Below are positions 37,642-47,121 of a stretch of 64,000 nt of DNA, in pieces; positions within the stretch are counted from its first letter, which is position 1; every line of letters begins with the position of its first letter. The notes under the pieces were generated by a model. It saw only the letters and a program-made list of their open reading frames with translations, was not told the DNA's origin and ran no database searches. The stretch is taken from contig NZ_CP019936.1 in NCBI RefSeq assembly GCF_002009425.1, positions 124,001 to 188,000 on the forward strand. The letters are read 5' to 3'. The translations under genes and the position numbers were made by a program. The stretch is from Thiosocius teredinicola. GTDB lineage: Bacteria; Pseudomonadota; Gammaproteobacteria; Chromatiales; Chromatiaceae.

Positions 37642-38100
37642 CTACTTTTGCGTACTGCCGCCGAGCGTCGCAAGCAGCGCCTCGCGGGTGCGGGTCAGGC
37701 GGGCGGTCACGTCCGCAATCACATCGTCAGCGATATGCCTGTCGAGGTAACGCATTGCCTCTTCATAGGGCACGTAGCGGTAATCCTGAAGCTTGTCGGG
37801 TACCACGGGAAAACGTTGTTCCACCTCGGCGCGCGTCAGGTCTTTGTAGGCGACCACCTTGATGGCATAGCGATCATTGGGATTCGGCGATCCGCTGTTT
37901 TCCCATTGCCACCACTGCATGCCGAGAAGTTCATGGGCCATGGCCTGCGGACCGAAATCTTCATAGTCGAGCAGCAGCGTATCTTTTGCGGCTTGATCCG
38001 GCGTGGCGGCGCACGCGGCCAACAACAAGCAGGTTCCAAGTACGGTAACTGCTGTGCGCATGCGCTGTTTTATTGTTCGTTTTGCCATTGAGCTGTCCAT
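37642..38100 (-). CDS. Lipoprotein of unknown function
   Basis: This 152-residue protein has a lipoprotein signal peptide with LLLAAC (cysteine near residue 30). The mature domain, about 120 residues, is acidic and helical, with paired tryptophans MQWWQWENSG. Several start codons are possible (38100, 38088 or 38061); the first is used here because GAGGA lies close by, but the choice is uncertain. It precedes the hypothetical gene at 37179-37628. I do not recognise the family. Confidence 0.7.
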   Translation of the reverse strand: MDSSMAKRTIKQRMRTAVTVLGTCLLLAACAATPDQAAKDTLLLDYEDFGPQAMAHELLGMQWWQWENSGSPNPNDRYAIKVVAYKDLTRAEVEQRFPVVPDKLQDYRYVPYEEAMRYLDRHIADDVIADVTARLTRTREALLATLGGSTQK

Positions 38101-38152
38101 GTTCCTCTGGAGTCGATCGCTTGAACTGAATTGATGGCTGAAGACGTCGCCG

Positions 38153-39025
38153 TCAGTCGCCGTGCATAGCCTGTTTGCTCGCTTGCAACCCGAGTTTGAG
38201 CGTCGGGTATCTCAGCGTGACCCCCAGTTCACTCAACATCTTGCGGTTGTCGAGCCGGCGGGATTCGCGCAGGTACGATAGCAGGCCGGCCGACAGGCGA
38301 CCGTTCGCATCGGCCATGCTCACCATCGGCGGCCGCGGCAGGTCGAACAGGTCGGCCACGTTGTCGAAATAGTTGCGCATGTTGCCGGGTGTGCCGTCGC
38401 TGACGTTGTAGACCGCACCATCGCCGCCGTTCTTCATCGCGGCAGTGCACACCTCGACCAGGTCGTCGATATGGATCCGGTTGGTCCACGGCGCCTCGTC
38501 TTCGCCGATCATCGGCACCTGCTTGCGTAACCGATCCAGCGGCAGCTTGTCGGGGCCGTAGATGCCGGCGACGCGCAGGATCACGATCTCACCGTGGCCG
38601 GCGGCGTGCCAGGCGCGTAACTGCTGCTCGGCATCGAAGCGACGCTTGGCCCGGTCGACCTGGGGATTCGGCGCCCGCTGTTCGTCGACCCATTGGCCAT
38701 CGCAGTCGCCATACACGCCGGTGGTGCTGATGTAGACGATGCGGTGTGCACTGTCGGTCGGCAGCGAGGCGAGAAAGCGCTGCATGCGCGGGTCGTTGTC
38801 GCCTGTCGGCGGTGGCGGCGCGAAATAGAAGACGTCGCGTTGGTTCCAGTCGCCATCGAACGTGGGCGTGCTGCTGTCGAGGTCGACAGCGCGTGCCTCG
38901 ACACCGCCAGCCACCAGTTTTTCGGCGCTCGGAGCCGTCGCCACGAGGCAGAAAACGGCCTCCTCGCGTGTCCGCGCCAGCGCGGCAAGTCGCCTTCCGA
39001 CATCGCCGCAACCGATGATTAGCAT
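38153..39025 (-). CDS. SDR-type epimerase/dehydratase family protein (YeeZ-like)
   Basis: This 290-residue extended SDR-like protein has the nucleotide loop IIGCGDVGRRL at the N-terminus, VYISTTGVYGDCDG in the middle and IHIDDLV later. The Rossmann loop is the shortened G-x-G-x-x-G of the YeeZ/atypical-SDR group. The canonical YxxxK is not obvious, so catalysis is uncertain. The ATG at 39025 has GGGG five bases before it; a GTG two codons upstream is the alternative. It is divergent from the ferredoxin reductase gene. Confidence 0.82.
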   Translation of the reverse strand: MLIIGCGDVGRRLAALARTREEAVFCLVATAPSAEKLVAGGVEARAVDLDSSTPTFDGDWNQRDVFYFAPPPPTGDNDPRMQRFLASLPTDSAHRIVYISTTGVYGDCDGQWVDEQRAPNPQVDRAKRRFDAEQQLRAWHAAGHGEIVILRVAGIYGPDKLPLDRLRKQVPMIGEDEAPWTNRIHIDDLVEVCTAAMKNGGDGAVYNVSDGTPGNMRNYFDNVADLFDLPRPPMVSMADANGRLSAGLLSYLRESRRLDNRKMLSELGVTLRYPTLKLGLQASKQAMHGD

Positions 39026-39100
39026 GAGCACCCCACGGTTTTAAAAGCCGTTGAAATCAAGGAGAATCGCAGAGTTTCGCACCCCCGCAAGCAGGAAACC

Positions 39101-40123
39101 ATGACTTTTACCGTCAAGATCAGCAACAGCGGCCACAAGTTCGAGGCTGAGGAAAACGAAACGATCCTGGATGCTGCCATCCGGCAGGGCGTCGGTTTGC
39201 CGTATGGGTGCCGTAACGGTCGCTGTGGTGCGTGTGCCGCTGATCTTGAGTCGGGCGAGGTGAAGTATTACGGGCAGCCGCCGGCCCTGGAAACGGCCGG
39301 CGAGGGCAAATGCCTGCCGTGCCAGGGGTTCGCCGCGAGCGATCTGAGCATCGCCATTCGCGAGGCCGAGACGTCGGCCGACATCGAGGTCAAGATGATG
39401 CCTTGCCGGGTCCACGCGGTCGATCATCTGTCACATGACGTGGTGCGCCTGTTGCTGAAGTTGCCCGAGGGCCAGCGTCTGCAGTTTCTTGCCGGCCAGT
39501 ACCTCGACTTCATGCTGGCCGATGGCCGCCGGCGCGCCTTCTCGATCGCCAACGCGCCGCACGATGACGAGTTCATCGAACTGCACATCCGCCATGTCGA
39601 CGGTGGTCAGTTCACCGATTGGGTGTTCAACCAGATGAAAGAACGCGCCATCCTGCGTATCCAGGCGCCGCTCGGCAGCTTCACCCTGGACGACCAGTCT
39701 GATCGCCCGATGATCTTCATGGGTGGCGGTACCGGTTTCGCACCGCTGAAAGGCCAGATCGAACAGGCGTTCGAAGAAGGCATCACCCGCCCGATGGTGC
39801 TGTATTGGGGGGTGCGGTCGAAACGTGATCTGTATCTGCCCGATCTGCCCGAGCAATGGGCCCGCGAGCATGGCAACTTCCGCTATGTGCCGGTGTTATC
39901 CGAGCCGGATGACGACTGGCAGGGCCGGACCGGCTGGGTGCATGAGGCGGTGGCGGCCGACTTCGATGATCTGTCCGGCTATGACCTGTACATGGCCGGC
40001 CCACCGCCGATGGTGAATGCTGCACGCGACGCCTTCATGGCGGCCGGCATGCCGGCCGAGCAGATGCACTACGATTCGTTCGAATACGCTGCTGACAGTA
40101 ACAAAGACGACGCCGGGAACTGA
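39101..40123 (+). CDS. 2Fe-2S ferredoxin/FAD/NAD reductase (CDP-glucoseen-reductase-like)
   Basis: This 340-residue electron-transfer protein has an N-terminal 2Fe-2S ferredoxin domain (about 1-90, with CRNGRCGACAADL and CLPC), an FAD domain (about 100-200, with RAFSIANAP) and an NAD(P) domain (about 205-325, GGGTGFAPLKGQIEQA). It resembles AscD/PhhP/Fre-like oxygenase reductases. The oxygenase partner is not visible. It could serve ubiquinone or heme chemistry as the flavin reductase, but no direct evidence exists. It is convergent with hemY. Confidence 0.9.
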   Translation: MTFTVKISNSGHKFEAEENETILDAAIRQGVGLPYGCRNGRCGACAADLESGEVKYYGQPPALETAGEGKCLPCQGFAASDLSIAIREAETSADIEVKMMPCRVHAVDHLSHDVVRLLLKLPEGQRLQFLAGQYLDFMLADGRRRAFSIANAPHDDEFIELHIRHVDGGQFTDWVFNQMKERAILRIQAPLGSFTLDDQSDRPMIFMGGGTGFAPLKGQIEQAFEEGITRPMVLYWGVRSKRDLYLPDLPEQWAREHGNFRYVPVLSEPDDDWQGRTGWVHEAVAADFDDLSGYDLYMAGPPPMVNAARDAFMAAGMPAEQMHYDSFEYAADSNKDDAGN

Positions 40124-40142
40124 CGTGCTACTCGTGGCCCCG

Positions 40143-41447
40143 TCAAGCTGACGGTTCGGGGTTGTGCTGCGCAACCTCGTGCGTCGATGGTTGCTGCGGT
40201 TGTTCATCGAGCATCGGCCGGTTGGCCTTGGTCTTGCCGATCTCCCGCGGCAACGCCACCGGGTCGGGACCGCCGGTGCCGGCCAGGCCGCGACGGTAGA
40301 TGTCGATCGCCTTGTCCGGTTCGTTCATGTGCTCGAGCAGCTGGCCCAGTTCACGATAGGCCTGCGCCGGACCATTGCGGCCGATACAGGCTTCGAGATA
40401 GCCACGCGCCTTTCCCCACAGCTGCGCGCGCAGGCTCAATCGGCCAAGCGTGAGCAGCAGCGTCGGGTCGTCGGGATGCTCGGCCAGCAGTTTTTCCATA
40501 TGCGACAATTGTTTGCCGGGCTCACTGGTTTCCAGTAAGCCATACGTCTCGACCAGCCCCGCGTCCCAGCGCTTGCGCAGTGCGTCGCGCAACAGCTGTT
40601 CGGCCTTGGCATCTTGCCCGGCCTCCTGCAGGTAGCCGGCGTAGTCACCGAGTATCTGAGGATCGTCACGCAGTCCTTTGGGTACGTCGGCCCAGGCAAT
40701 GCTCAGGCGGCGTTCGTCTCCGGCCAGAAACGCCTGTTCGAGCAATGCCCGATGGGTGCGGATTTCGAGACGGTTCAGGTCGTCGTCTTCTTCGACCTTG
40801 CGCCGCTTGAGCTCCGGCAACAGTTCGCGCAGGTGTTCCCAGTCGCCGAGCTGTTCATACAGACGGCGTAGCAGGCGTAGTACGTAGTTGTGCTTCGGCG
40901 CGACACTGCGCAAGTGTTTGAGGGTTGCCAGCGCCTGTTCCAACTGATGGTCGGCGAGCTGCAACTCGGCCTGGGTCAGGCTGACTGCGACGTCGGCCGA
41001 CGGCATGCATTCATGTGCCAGGCGGATGTAACCATCGCGCCGGTCGTGCGCGCCCTGCAATTGGGCGGCGCGCGCTGCAGCCAGGTAGTTGAGCAGCGGT
41101 GTCTCTGAACGATCGGCGAAGCGCACCAGGCGGCGCTCGGCGTTGCGCCAGTTGCCTTCGGACATCTCGAGCAGCCCACGCGTCATGGCCTGTTGCGCCA
41201 TACGCGAGCCGCGTTTCTGCTTCCATTTCTGGACATCGCGCGGCAGATGCAGCGTACGCACCATCAGGCGGATACCGAAATAGGTCGCAACAAACAAGGC
41301 TGCGATAAGCATCAACAACAAAGCCAAGCTCATCTCGATCGTGTAGTTGCCGACAGACATCAACACGTAGCCGCTGTCGCGGCTCAGGATCACGCCGATC
41401 CCGGCTCCGGCCAGCACGAACAGCCAGACTTTGAGCAGCGCTCTCAT
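40143..41447 (-). CDS. hemY: HemY-like TPR membrane protein
   Basis: This 434-residue protein has two N-terminal helices (about 5-25 and 40-62) and then tetratricopeptide-like repeats (about 90-405). It is the Escherichia-type HemY of unknown biochemical role and not protoporphyrinogen oxidase. Its start overlaps the hemX stop by four bases (ATGA), so it is the last gene of the hemC-hemD-hemX-hemY operon. Confidence 0.92.
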   Translation of the reverse strand: MRALLKVWLFVLAGAGIGVILSRDSGYVLMSVGNYTIEMSLALLLMLIAALFVATYFGIRLMVRTLHLPRDVQKWKQKRGSRMAQQAMTRGLLEMSEGNWRNAERRLVRFADRSETPLLNYLAAARAAQLQGAHDRRDGYIRLAHECMPSADVAVSLTQAELQLADHQLEQALATLKHLRSVAPKHNYVLRLLRRLYEQLGDWEHLRELLPELKRRKVEEDDDLNRLEIRTHRALLEQAFLAGDERRLSIAWADVPKGLRDDPQILGDYAGYLQEAGQDAKAEQLLRDALRKRWDAGLVETYGLLETSEPGKQLSHMEKLLAEHPDDPTLLLTLGRLSLRAQLWGKARGYLEACIGRNGPAQAYRELGQLLEHMNEPDKAIDIYRRGLAGTGGPDPVALPREIGKTKANRPMLDEQPQQPSTHEVAQHNPEPSA

Positions 41448-42688
41448 TGCTCAGCCACTCCGCTCGGCGCGACATCTTCCATCAGCTTCTTGCGCACCTG
41501 CAGGGTGCGCAGCGACTGGCTGATATCCGGCAGCTCGGGACGGATCTGCACATCGCGCATCTGGGCAATCGCCTCGCCGATCGCCTTGGTGGTACCGTCT
41601 TCGGGGTTGAAATACTTGTTCAACCATTCGCCTGCGGTGGCCAGGTTGTCGTGAAACAGCGCCTGATCGTTGCGCGCCAAGCCGAGGCGGGCCGCTTCCA
41701 TCTGGAGTTTCAGATTTTCGTACAGGAAGAACTGATGCTCGGGCGCCAACATGGCCTGCACCGGTTGATCGCGCTCGTGGATACGCACCGAATCCTTCAG
41801 GCCACCCCATAGGTCGTCGAGCAGGGTATCCCAGCTGCGCTCGCTAGGGTCGCGATCCGGGCGTTCCGGCAGCGTGCGCTCCGGTCCGATCGTCGCGCGT
41901 GCCAGCTGAAGTTGAGGAATCTGCTCGATCAAGGCCGACAGGCGGGCCGACATGCCGGCCTCGTCTGGTGCCTCGAACGCACTCAGCTTGGCGATATCGC
42001 GCGCGATCTGCTCGCGCACGCCGGTCCAGCCGGGATCGTTGGTATCACGCAGGCGCTGGTCGGCCAGTTCGAGAGCGAGGCGCGCCGTTTTGGTATCGCG
42101 TGCGAGACTCAGGCGATGGCTGGCGATGCGCAACAGGTATTCGGCCTCGGCGATCATCCATTGCGTGCCCGAGCGACCGACCCGGCGATGGACATCGGCG
42201 ACAGCGGCGCGCAGCTCGGCTTCGCGTTCTTGCAGACGCACGTTCTCGTCGGCGAGTTTTTGCTCCTGCTGTTTGAAGGCATCGCGCGCCTGCTGCACGG
42301 CATCTTGCTGCTGCGACAACACCTGCTGCTGTTCGCCGAGCACGCCTTCTTGTGCGCGCAGTGTTTCGGTGGCGTTGCCCAGGGCGTTGTTGAGCTGGGT
42401 TTGTTGCTCGCGGGCCTGCTCGACGCGCACATTCATCGCGGCTAGTTCTTCGCGCAATTGCTTGGTGTATTCGTAGCCGTACCAGCCGGCGCCGGCCACA
42501 GACAGCAACGCGATGATGGCGATGACCAACGGCAGGATGTTGCTACCGGACTTTTCCTGACCGGTCTCCGTGGGCGTTTGCGCCTGCGGCTCGTTGTCTG
42601 CGTCGATGGCGTGTTCGTCTGGCGCCGGCGTTGCGTCTTCCGGTTCAACGTCGATTATGACGCCCGGTTTCGGATCTTCTTCACTCAT
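41444..42688 (-). CDS. hemX: HemX-like protein (uroporphyrinogen-III C-methyltransferase family, putative)
   Basis: This 414-residue inner membrane protein has an acidic N-terminal tail, one helix (about 50-70) and a long coiled coil (about 75-155) before a helical periplasmic domain of 250 residues. It matches the HemX family of proteobacterial heme operons; although often called a methyltransferase, it lacks a SAM fold and its role is not established. It is 150 bases from hemD and overlaps hemY by four bases. Confidence 0.92.
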   Translation of the reverse strand: MSEEDPKPGVIIDVEPEDATPAPDEHAIDADNEPQAQTPTETGQEKSGSNILPLVIAIIALLSVAGAGWYGYEYTKQLREELAAMNVRVEQAREQQTQLNNALGNATETLRAQEGVLGEQQQVLSQQQDAVQQARDAFKQQEQKLADENVRLQEREAELRAAVADVHRRVGRSGTQWMIAEAEYLLRIASHRLSLARDTKTARLALELADQRLRDTNDPGWTGVREQIARDIAKLSAFEAPDEAGMSARLSALIEQIPQLQLARATIGPERTLPERPDRDPSERSWDTLLDDLWGGLKDSVRIHERDQPVQAMLAPEHQFFLYENLKLQMEAARLGLARNDQALFHDNLATAGEWLNKYFNPEDGTTKAIGEAIAQMRDVQIRPELPDISQSLRTLQVRKKLMEDVAPSGVAEQ

Positions 42689-42837
42689 CAGGGATTGGTT
42701 ACCGGATTGCGTTGAGCAGCTCTGTTTCGGTTAGCGTGTCGATAGTAACAAGACTGGCGGTGATCGCTAAATCGGGATGGTTTTTTTGGGAACCGGGGGC
42801 CGGACGAACGGCGATCAGGACTGCCACCTGCGCGCAT

Positions 42838-43623
42838 TCAATTTAAATCGGCTTCAACCTCGCACAGGGTCGCCAGTACGTCGGCGTCGCGCGCGGATGA
42901 GGCCACGTAGACGACTTCGCAACCAAGCTCCACCGCATGCTCGGCCATGCGCTGGCTGACCACCACCAACGGTGTGCCACGGATCAGGGCGGCGCCTGGT
43001 TCGCCCAGCAAGGTGAACAGGTTGTCGAGGATCGCATTGCTGGTCGCGCTGACGGCATCGACCAGACGTTCCCAGTTTTGCACCAGGTTGTTTGTGCCGG
43101 CAGGGCGCTGCGGCACCTGGCGGCGATAGACGTCGACTTGCTGGACCAGCGCGCCGCGCTCGACCAGGGTGTCATACAGCAGTTCGCGCCCACCTTCACC
43201 ACGCAGGATGTACACGGTTTTACCCGCTACGTTCTGTAGCGAGGGCAGCGCCAGCAATCCCTCGCTGTCCATGCGATCGGGGGTCAGCGTGGGGTCGAGC
43301 CCGGCGTCCGTCAGCGCCCGGGCGGTCGCACTGCCGACGGCGGCGATGTCGACATCGACCGGCAGCTGCTCCGGCAGAAGTGGAAACGCATATTGCACGG
43401 CGTTGGCGCTGATGAAGATCAACAGGTCTGCCCGGCTGGCTCCCGTCAGCTGTGTGCGCGCCTCGCGCTTGTCGCGTGGCCCGAGGATCTCGAGCGTGGG
43501 GAAACGCACCGGTCTGCCGCGTGACCCTTCGATCGCACTGCACAGGCCTTCGGACTGGTGTGCCGGCCGCGTGACCAGCACGCTCAGGCCGCCGAGATCA
43601 CAGGGTGATGCAGACTGGCTCAA
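42838..43623 (-). CDS. hemD: Uroporphyrinogen-III synthase
   Basis: HemD closes hydroxymethylbilane into uroporphyrinogen III with inversion of ring D. The 261-residue protein has the two-lobed fold with LVTRPAHQSEGL at the start of lobe 1 and SATSNAILDNLF later. The start is a TTG at 43623, five bases after the hemC stop; no ATG fits better. A GTG at 43581 would cut off 14 residues, and family members usually begin further upstream, so TTG is kept. Confidence 0.92.
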   Translation of the reverse strand: MSQSASPCDLGGLSVLVTRPAHQSEGLCSAIEGSRGRPVRFPTLEILGPRDKREARTQLTGASRADLLIFISANAVQYAFPLLPEQLPVDVDIAAVGSATARALTDAGLDPTLTPDRMDSEGLLALPSLQNVAGKTVYILRGEGGRELLYDTLVERGALVQQVDVYRRQVPQRPAGTNNLVQNWERLVDAVSATSNAILDNLFTLLGEPGAALIRGTPLVVVSQRMAEHAVELGCEVVYVASSARDADVLATLCEVEADLN

Positions 43624-43628
43624 CGCGA

Positions 43629-44561
43629 TCAGTGCTCGGCATACAGCTCAGCGAGAATCTTGGCGGCGCCATGCGCGAGCAGTTCCTCGGCCAGCGCTGT
43701 ACCGAGTTGTTCGGCGTCTGCTTCGGGGCCCGTGATCTCGGCGCGCACGATCTCGCTACCGTCGACGGTGCCCACCAGGCCGCGCAGAAACAGTTGGTCG
43801 CCGTCGAGCGTGGCGTGCCCGCCGATCGGCACCTGGCAGCCACCTTCGAGCCGGTGATTCATCGCGCGTTCGGCACGTACCCGCGCTGCGGTCGGTGCAT
43901 GGTGCAACGGCGCCAGCAGCGAATTGATACGGTCATCGTCGCTGCGGCATTCGATGCCGATCGCGCCTTGCCCGATCGCCGGCAGGCTGTGTTCGGTATC
44001 GATGAAACTACGGATGCGTTCGGCCAGGCCGAGGCGCAGCAATCCGGCGGCGGCGAGGATGATGGCATCGTATTCGCCATCGTCGAGTTTCTTGAGGCGG
44101 GTGTTGACGTTGCCGCGCAACGGGATGATCTCGAGGTCGGGCCGCTGGTCGGCAAGCTGGCACTGGCGTCTGAGGCTGGACGTACCGACGCGTGCGCCTT
44201 CGGGCAGGGCGACCAGGCTGGCATGGTGATTCGAAACGAAGGCGTCACGTGGGTCTTCGCGTTCGAGGATGACCGCCAGGTGCAGGCCATCGGGCAGCTC
44301 GACCGGCACGTCTTTCATCGAGTGCACGGCAATGTCTGCGTCGCCTTCGAGCATGCGTTGCTCCAACTCTTTGACGAACAGACCTTTGCCGCCGATTTTG
44401 GCCAGCGGCGTGTCCAGAATCTTGTCGCCCTGTGTACTCATACCGAGCAATTCCACTTCCAGGCCGGGATGGGCTTTGCGCAACGCGTCGGCGACGTGTT
44501 CCGCCTGCCACATGGCCAGGGGGGATTTGCGGGTAGCGATGCGAATGGGCGCTTCGGACAT
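43629..44561 (-). CDS. hemC: Hydroxymethylbilane synthase (porphobilinogen deaminase)
   Basis: HemC joins four porphobilinogen units into hydroxymethylbilane. The protein has 310 residues. [13 protein letters not shown] (N-terminus), [14 protein letters not shown] and the cofactor-binding cysteine in [13 protein letters not shown] are all present. It leads the hemC-hemD-hemX-hemY operon. It is divergent from the DUF302-like gene with a 121-base gap. Confidence 0.97.
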   Translation of the reverse strand: MSEAPIRIATRKSPLAMWQAEHVADALRKAHPGLEVELLGMSTQGDKILDTPLAKIGGKGLFVKELEQRMLEGDADIAVHSMKDVPVELPDGLHLAVILEREDPRDAFVSNHHASLVALPEGARVGTSSLRRQCQLADQRPDLEIIPLRGNVNTRLKKLDDGEYDAIILAAAGLLRLGLAERIRSFIDTEHSLPAIGQGAIGIECRSDDDRINSLLAPLHHAPTAARVRAERAMNHRLEGGCQVPIGGHATLDGDQLFLRGLVGTVDGSEIVRAEITGPEADAEQLGTALAEELLAHGAAKILAELYAEH

Positions 44562-44682
44562 GTCGGTGTTTACCGCCGGCTGACGAGGGAGGCGCTAATG
44601 CTAATGGCTCGCGGCGCGTCTGACAAAGCGTAGTTGCGGCCCGGGTTACAATCGGTCATCTGAAAATTACGGAGATTTCGCG

Positions 44683-45162
44683 ATGAGGAAGTTGTTGCCG
44701 GCGCTGTGCCTGCTGATGGTGTCGTTGGGTGTACATGCGGCCGCGCCGGGGGTCATGCGTTTCGACGCCAAGGCGCCGTTGAGCAAGACCTATCCGGCGG
44801 TGTACGCGGCGCTGGAAGAGGCGCGCTTCTGGGTGGTATTCGAAGCGGACGTCGGTGGTGGCATGGCTGGCCTTGCCGAACGCTGGGGCGACGACTACAA
44901 CCGCAATGCGCTCGACGCGATCAAGAGTATCGTCGTCTGCAATGCCTGGTATGCCAATCAAGTGAGTAACGCCGACCCCGACCTGTTGGCGCTGTGCCCG
45001 ATACGCGTGAGTTTGGTCGAAAAAGACGGCATCACGCGGGTGCTGTTCGCCCGGCCGACCCTGGTTGCCGAGGGCAGCCCGGCCATCGGTATCGTCAAAG
45101 AGATCGAGGATGTGATCGCCAAGGCGCTGCAGTCCGCTGTCAGCAAAGCGGAGAAGGATTGA
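44683..45162 (+). CDS. DUF302-like secreted protein
   Basis: This 159-residue protein has a signal peptide (MRKLLPALCLLMVSLGVHA, then AAPG) and an alpha/beta domain resembling DUF302 (SKTYPAVYAALEEARFWVVFEADV). It has two cysteines. A strong GGAG site sits eight bases before the ATG. It is three bases from a thioredoxin gene, so both form an operon. The role of DUF302 is unknown. Confidence 0.7.
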   Translation: MRKLLPALCLLMVSLGVHAAAPGVMRFDAKAPLSKTYPAVYAALEEARFWVVFEADVGGGMAGLAERWGDDYNRNALDAIKSIVVCNAWYANQVSNADPDLLALCPIRVSLVEKDGITRVLFARPTLVAEGSPAIGIVKEIEDVIAKALQSAVSKAEKD

Positions 45163-45165
45163 AGT

Positions 45166-45513
45166 ATGAGCGAAGCACAGACCTTTAATTGCGATCTGGA
45201 AGACTTCGAAGACAAGGTGTTGGCGGCATCGGCGGCGACCCCGATCCTGGTCGATTTCTGGGCAGACTGGTGTGCACCGTGCCATGCCATCGCGCCGCAC
45301 CTCAAGACCGTGATCGAAGGGTTGGATGGTGCCGTCAGGCTGTGCAAGGTCGAGGTCGATGAGGGCGACAACATGAAACTGGCGGGCCGCTACCGTCTAC
45401 GTGGCTTTCCGACCGTTATCCTGTTCCAGCACGGCGAGGAACGCGGACGTTTCAGCGGCGCGCGTGCATCGCACTGGATCCGCGAGTGGATCGACGAGCA
45501 TCTGAACGTATAG
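45166..45513 (+). CDS. Thioredoxin-like protein
   Basis: This 115-residue cytoplasmic protein has a thioredoxin fold. The active site is WCAPC (C36, C39), and RGFPTVILF carries the conserved cis-proline region. It is probably a disulfide reductase. It starts three bases after the DUF302-like gene, whose product is exported, so the pair may link cytoplasmic and periplasmic thiol chemistry; that is inference. Confidence 0.93.
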   Translation: MSEAQTFNCDLEDFEDKVLAASAATPILVDFWADWCAPCHAIAPHLKTVIEGLDGAVRLCKVEVDEGDNMKLAGRYRLRGFPTVILFQHGEERGRFSGARASHWIREWIDEHLNV

Positions 45514-45540
45514 AGAATTAAATTCTTAAGCGACTAAGGT

Positions 45541-45672
45541 TTCGGCGCGAGGGGACGCTAATTCACCTAGCGATGGCCTGGAGCATTTTGCGAGCTTTGC
45601 TCCAGGTTGGTCCTCCTCCGGCGCTCGAATGCGCATTCGTAACCCACCCGCACAACGGGTGGGTATTTTTTT
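45541..45672 (+). ncRNA. Candidate small RNA with anti-Shine-Dalgarno-like motif
   Basis: Downstream of the thioredoxin gene the sequence folds into an eight-pair hairpin (CCTGGAGC at 45577-45584 with GCTCCAGG at 45599-45606). A C-rich stretch TCCTCCTCCGG (45611-45621) follows, which could pair with Shine-Dalgarno sites, and then the strong terminator at 45642-45672. No reliable promoter or 5' end is visible, so it may be an independent sRNA, a 3'-UTR-derived one, or only the tail of the thioredoxin mRNA. Confidence 0.35.
45642..45672 (+). terminator. Rho-independent terminator after the thioredoxin unit
   Basis: A nine-pair stem (ACCCACCCG at 45642-45650, CGGGTGGGT at 45656-45664) with a five-base loop is followed by A and seven T. 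It ends the DUF302-thioredoxin unit or the putative sRNA. Confidence 0.93.
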
Positions 45673-45739
45673 GTCTGCTTTCTGGGCCAAGGAAAAAAGG
45701 GCGCCAGGGGCGCCCAGTCAGCTGCGTAGCGTTCGACGA

Positions 45740-46036
45740 TCAGGAAAGCGACGGATCGAGTTCGCTGCTGCCGATCGACAGCTGGTACTCAAATGCGCTC
45801 GGTCCGTTCGATACGTGAGTGTCGCCGCGCTGGATGTTCAGCGTTGAGAACAGGTCGTCCGATCCGATGCTGCGCTGATAGCTGAACTCGGCCGACGAGG
45901 CGGCGGTATGCGTTACCTGGTCGGTGACCAGCGTCGAGAACAGTTCCGGTGCGCCGACGGCTTTTTCGTAATCGAAAGAGCTTGCCTGGGCGAGGCCGGT
46001 CGATGCGAGCAGGGCGATAGCGATAAAGTGTTTCAT
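45740..46036 (-). CDS. Small secreted protein with a triple internal repeat
   Basis: This 98-residue protein has a signal peptide (MKHFIAIALLASTGLAQA). The mature 80 residues are three repeats of about 28: FDYEKAVGAPELFSTL, FSYQRSIGSDDLFSTL and FEYQLSIGSSELDPSL, each F-x-Y-x3-[VI]-G-x2-[ED]-L. The family is unknown to me. AGGAG lies six bases before the ATG at 46036. It sits 82 bases after the hemF end on the same strand, so it may be part of that unit or independent. Confidence 0.75.
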   Translation of the reverse strand: MKHFIAIALLASTGLAQASSFDYEKAVGAPELFSTLVTDQVTHTAASSAEFSYQRSIGSDDLFSTLNIQRGDTHVSNGPSAFEYQLSIGSSELDPSLS

Positions 46037-46118
46037 GGGTGTCTCCTGAAGTTGGGTCAATGTTTGGAACGTGTTGTGCGTTCTTGCCCCTAAAGACCCG
46101 GGCACCCACGAAAACTTT

Positions 46119-47108
<990 letters not shown>

Positions 47109-47121
47109 TCACAAGCGGCGT

